A stretch of 40,672 nt of DNA from Methanobacteriota archaeon (lineage in GTDB: Archaea; Thermoplasmatota; Thermoplasmata; RBG-16-68-12): contig VBMN01000074.1 of assembly GCA_005878385.1 (NCBI GenBank), positions 1 to 40,672 on the forward strand. Direction: 5' to 3'. How positions within the stretch are numbered: the stretch's first letter is position 1; each line of letters opens with the position of its first letter. The notes under the pieces were generated by a model. The model made no database searches. It saw only the letters and a program-made list of their open reading frames with translations, and was not told the origin of the DNA. Positions 38,413 to 40,672 of the stretch are shown piece by piece. The translations under genes and the position numbers were made by a program.

Positions 38413-39564
38413 CTACCATCCGTATCGATCGCACAGTTCCAAGGTGCGGATCATGCGGAGGAAGTCGCGTGCATGGAGCGCAAGCCAAGGCTTCCGGACG
38501 ACGACCCGAAGAGTCAGTCTCGCATCCACCGCACGCCAATCGAGCCCTTGCAGTTCCTCGGTCACGGAGTTCATCAGGCGATCGCTCCAGGTTCGAACGC
38601 GCTCGATCATCCAGGAAAGGAGGGGGTCGAGGAACGGGGACGACCGCAAGATCCGATCGTAGGCCATCATCGCGTTCGGGTCCTCGCCTTCGAGGGCCGC
38701 CACGGCGCATTCCCCTGCGATGCGCCCGCTGAAGAGTCCCGGATGGATTCCCGCGCCGTTCATCGGATTCGTGATGCCACCCGCATCACCGACGATCGCG
38801 AGGCCGGGCATCGCGAGCGCGGACAAATCATATCGGTACGGGATCGAGCCGGCGATCGTCTGCGTGCGGCGCGCGATGTCGATCCCGAACTTCCGACAGA
38901 AGGCCACCGTCGCGGCGTGTCCATCGATCGGTCCTCCCGCGCCGACGTTCACGTGCTCCCCTTTGGGGAAGACCCACGCGTAGCCGCCTTCGTATGCTCG
39001 ACTCACAAACAGGAGAAAGAAATCCGGATCGAGGATGGGCACGTCCTCGCGGCGGAAACGGTACTCGTACGCGACGATCTTCTCGAGGCTCCGCACCAGG
39101 CCCGCCTGCCTCGCGACGAGGCTCGCCGGTCCATCCGCCCCGATGACGATTCGCGTGTCGACGTGTCCGCCATTCGCTTCGATCCGCCAGCCCCCGTCGT
39201 GCCGGGAGATCGCCGTCACCCGGGATGATGTCCGCAGGTCCGCGCCATCGTCCACCGCCCCATCCACGATCCACCGATCGAAGGCCGGCCGATCAATCGC
39301 GTATCCGGGCAGCCGCGTGATGTAGAACCACTTCCCGTTCGGGGCGACTGCCTTCGCACCCGACACCCGCTGCGCGATCCACTCCTCGCGGGGCCGGAGG
39401 CCGTTTGACTCGAGGCCAAACTCGCTCACTCCCTCCGCGCATTGCACCGGCTCGCCGACGACCTTCTTCTTATCGAGGAGCGCGGTTCGGAAGCCCGCGG
39501 CCGCGAGCTGCCGCGCGGCCATTCCTCCGGAAGGACCGGCACCGACGACGACCGCGTCGAACAC
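38413..39564 (-). CDS. Geranylgeranyl reductase family flavoprotein
   Basis: 383 residues from GTG 39564. It saturates isoprenoid chains of archaeal lipids or quinones using FAD. Seen: FDAVVVGAGPSGGMAARQLAAAG (dinucleotide fold), EPVQCAEGVS (conserved Cys), IGADGPASLVARQAG, YEGGYAWVFPKGEHVNVGAGG (substrate motif P/GxYxWxFP) and GLAIVGDAGGITNPMNGAGIHPGLFSGRIAGE (second FAD motif). The frame is open to ATG 39645, but a TATA box at 39586-39594 lies 25 bp before GTG 39564, favouring the shorter form. Confidence 0.9.
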   Translation of the reverse strand: MFDAVVVGAGPSGGMAARQLAAAGFRTALLDKKKVVGEPVQCAEGVSEFGLESNGLRPREEWIAQRVSGAKAVAPNGKWFYITRLPGYAIDRPAFDRWIVDGAVDDGADLRTSSRVTAISRHDGGWRIEANGGHVDTRIVIGADGPASLVARQAGLVRSLEKIVAYEYRFRREDVPILDPDFFLLFVSRAYEGGYAWVFPKGEHVNVGAGGPIDGHAATVAFCRKFGIDIARRTQTIAGSIPYRYDLSALAMPGLAIVGDAGGITNPMNGAGIHPGLFSGRIAGECAVAALEGEDPNAMMAYDRILRSSPFLDPLLSWMIERVRTWSDRLMNSVTEELQGLDWRAVDARLTLRVVVRKPWLALHARDFLRMIRTLELCDRYGW

Positions 39565-39585
39565 GTCGGCTCGGGAGCCGGGTGC

Positions 39586-39594
39586 GGATATATC
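39586..39594 (-). promoter_or_regulatory. TATA box of the geranylgeranyl reductase gene
   Basis: GATATATCC on the minus strand, 25 bp upstream of GTG 39564, fitting a leaderless start. It lies just beyond the HTH regulator stop codon. Confidence 0.65.
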
Positions 39595-39598
39595 GGCC

Positions 39599-40126
39599 TT
39601 ACGCCGTGGCCTCGGCGGGGAATCGTCCCGCGAGGTCTTCACCATGGGCGGTCGTCCGATAGACGTAGGGCGGGACGCCGCGGCGAAGCGCGGGCCCGCG
39701 CTGCTTCGAGACGAGCTGGACCGCGGTCAGGACGCGGAGGCTGTTCACGGTCGTGTATTCGGAGAGGCCCATCTCCTCCACGATCTCATTCGCGCTCGCG
39801 TCGGGATGGTCCCGCAGGAAATGGAGGATTGCGACCTTCTGTCGGTCGAGGACCTCCGAGATCGGTCGTTTCTCCGAGCGCGGCTCGAGTTCCAGTCGCT
39901 CGTACAACCGCTTGCCCTGCTCCGAGGGGGTCACGACGACCTGGAGGAGGGCCTCCTTTTCGATCTCGAGCAGGTGCTTCGCCACCGCCGCAGGCGCGAT
40001 CCCCATCTGGGCGGCGAGCTCCGAGATCTTCGAGTCCCGATTTCGATACACCTTGTTCTCGACCACGATCGAGAGGACCTCGCGCTGGCGCTCCGTGAGG
40101 AGTCGAGACCAGTCGGTAGAGTGCAT
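39599..40126 (-). CDS. Two-domain winged-helix transcriptional regulator
   Basis: 175 residues. N-terminal HTH: LTERQREVLSIVVENKVYRNRDSKISELAAQMGIAPAAVAKHLLEIEKEAL, split at RDSKIS. C-terminal winged helix: KVAILHFLRDHPDASANEIVEEMGLSEYTTVNSLRVL. The first half resembles the archaeal bacterioopsin-activator/MarR-type HTH. It faces folD divergently across a spacer with two copies of a 14-bp repeat, which suggests autoregulation or control of the folate gene. ATG 40126 is ~28 bp from its TATA box. Confidence 0.84.
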   Translation of the reverse strand: MHSTDWSRLLTERQREVLSIVVENKVYRNRDSKISELAAQMGIAPAAVAKHLLEIEKEALLQVVVTPSEQGKRLYERLELEPRSEKRPISEVLDRQKVAILHFLRDHPDASANEIVEEMGLSEYTTVNSLRVLTAVQLVSKQRGPALRRGVPPYVYRTTAHGEDLAGRFPAEATA

Positions 40127-40150
40127 CCGCAGGTCAAAGGCCGGGACCCG

Positions 40151-40160
40151 TCTTAAGCGT
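40151..40160 (-). promoter_or_regulatory. TATA box of the HTH regulator
   Basis: ACGCTTAAGA on the minus strand, ~28 bp upstream of ATG 40126. Confidence 0.6.
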
Positions 40161-40182
40161 TTTTGTGGGACGCCGGCGAAGG

Positions 40183-40238
40183 GTCGTTGTCAGACAAAAA
40201 CAGCGTACGAAATCGCGGCGTGGCGTCGTTGTCAGACA
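40183..40238. repeat. Two direct copies of a palindromic 14-mer
   Basis: GTCGTTGTCAGACA occurs at 40183-40196 and 40225-40238, 42 bp apart (four helical turns), in the divergent spacer between the HTH regulator and folD. The first contains a perfect TTGTC-A-GACAA palindrome; the second differs by one base at its end. A related TTGTCTGACGA lies before ftsZ. Probable operator sites. Confidence 0.6.
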
Positions 40239-40260
40239 CGTCGCTCTCCATCGTCTCCAA

Positions 40261-40270
40261 GGCTATAACC
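40261..40270 (+). promoter_or_regulatory. TATA-like box of folD
   Basis: GGCTATAACC, with predicted start near 40291 and a short leader to GTG 40304. The nearer palindromic repeat ends 22 bp upstream. Confidence 0.5.
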
Positions 40271-40303
40271 GGTGGGCCGTCTTCCCGATTTTCCGGTGAT
40301 GGA

Positions 40304-40672
40304 GTGCCCGGCGCGCTCATCGACGGGAAGAAAATTGCGGACGACGTTCGCGCGGATCTGAAACCGCGCCTCGCCGCCCTCGCCGACCGCGGGATCGTGC
40401 CGGGTCTCGCCGCGATCATCGTCGGAGAGGATCCGGGGTCGAAGCTCTATGTGAAGATGAAGGGCAAGGCCTCCGAGGAAATGGGCCTCGCGCATTGGAC
40501 CGTCGAGTTGCCCGAGCAGGTACCCGAGCGTCGTTTGCTCGACGAGATCGCCCGGCTGAATGCGGATTCGAAGGTCCACGGGATCCTCGTCCAGCGGCCG
40601 CTCCCCCCGCAGATCCGCGTGGACGCGGCCGTCTCCGCGGTGGATCCGCAGAAGGACGTGGACTGCTTCCAT
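40304..40672 (+). CDS. folD: Methylenetetrahydrofolate dehydrogenase/cyclohydrolase (3'-truncated by window edge)
   Basis: The first 123 residues of FolD from GTG 40304; the frame runs off the window. It interconverts methylene-, methenyl- and formyl-THF. Seen: LIDGKKIADDVRADL, GLAAIIVGEDPGSKLYVKMKGKASEEMG with the active-site Tyr-x-x-x-Lys (YVKMK), HGILVQRPLPPQI, and VDPQKDVDCFH where the usual KDVDGFH motif has Cys for Gly. The NADP-binding domain is outside. It would supply 10-formyl-THF to PurN. Confidence 0.93.
   Translation, partial: MPGALIDGKKIADDVRADLKPRLAALADRGIVPGLAAIIVGEDPGSKLYVKMKGKASEEMGLAHWTVELPEQVPERRLLDEIARLNADSKVHGILVQRPLPPQIRVDAAVSAVDPQKDVDCFH

Noticed and set aside
1-40672. 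CRISPR arrays, insertion sequences, inteins, rRNA genes
   Set aside because: No regularly spaced repeats, transposase motifs, terminal inverted repeats, intein splice motifs or rRNA sequence were seen; the window looks like conserved chromosomal core.

Overview
The window is a compact, GC-rich stretch of an archaeal chromosome, very probably from an uncultivated relative of the Thermoplasmata (Euryarchaeota). The evidence is direct: archaeal TBP, RpoP, eL43, the exosome core Rrp4/Rrp41/Rrp42, archaeal proteasome alpha, SBDS, RNase P Pop5, prefoldin beta, a Cbf5-type pseudouridine synthase, archaeal riboflavin genes (RibL, RibC), geranylgeranyl reductase and an FtsZ. Many genes have a TATA box about 25-30 bp upstream of the start codon, so leaderless transcripts look common. 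The fusion of an alkyltransferase-like domain to endonuclease V recalls one known from Ferroplasma. Lineage placement is inference; no rRNA is present.

Layout. 1-10.5 kb: a broken M24 peptidase, a GNAT/histone-deacetylase-like divergent pair sharing one TATA-like box, a CBS-HPF fusion, acylphosphatase, a tbp operon, ketopantoate reductase, a 12-codon lysine-rich micro-ORF with its own promoter and Shine-Dalgarno, endonuclease V, a deaminase, RNase HII and an SCP2-like protein. 10.5-14 kb: initiator tRNA-Met interrupted by two introns, two KaiC-like ATPases and ftsZ. 14-23 kb: the conserved archaeal translation/RNA-decay superoperon (rnp2-psmA-SBDS-rrp4-rrp41-rrp42-eL43-rpoP-pcc1-pfdB-DUF106-cmk-cbf5), with a small membrane protein inserted before rrp4, then a Ste24-like protease. 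23.2 kb: tRNA-Ser(GGA), also interrupted in the T-loop. 23.3-27 kb: a PGI/PMI, a four-gene riboflavin operon (ribB-ribL-ribC-ribH) and a roadblock protein. 27-35 kb: PHP hydrolase, MetRS, several zinc-ribbon and small membrane proteins, a TRAM protein, a secreted Ca-binding-type protein, a two-winged-helix regulator and a GAF protein. 35-35.4 kb: an intergenic region with a candidate structured small RNA ending in a hairpin plus T-tract. 35.4-40.7 kb: one-carbon and purine genes (purN, a strikingly shortened purH, metF, folD), geranylgeranyl reductase and an HTH regulator.

How the parts connect. PurN and PurH consume 10-formyl-tetrahydrofolate, while FolD and MetF interconvert folate one-carbon units, so the right end is a folate/purine block. 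The riboflavin genes form one tightly overlapping unit from DHBP synthesis to FAD synthesis. MetRS charges the initiator tRNA that is also in this window.

Most interesting: both tRNA genes in the window carry an intron at the same non-canonical T-loop position (59/60), each with a foldable bulge-helix-bulge; a 12-aa basic micro-ORF has every signal of a real gene; PurH lacks about 100 residues of its transformylase domain; and a candidate terminator-ended small RNA lies between convergently oriented flanks.
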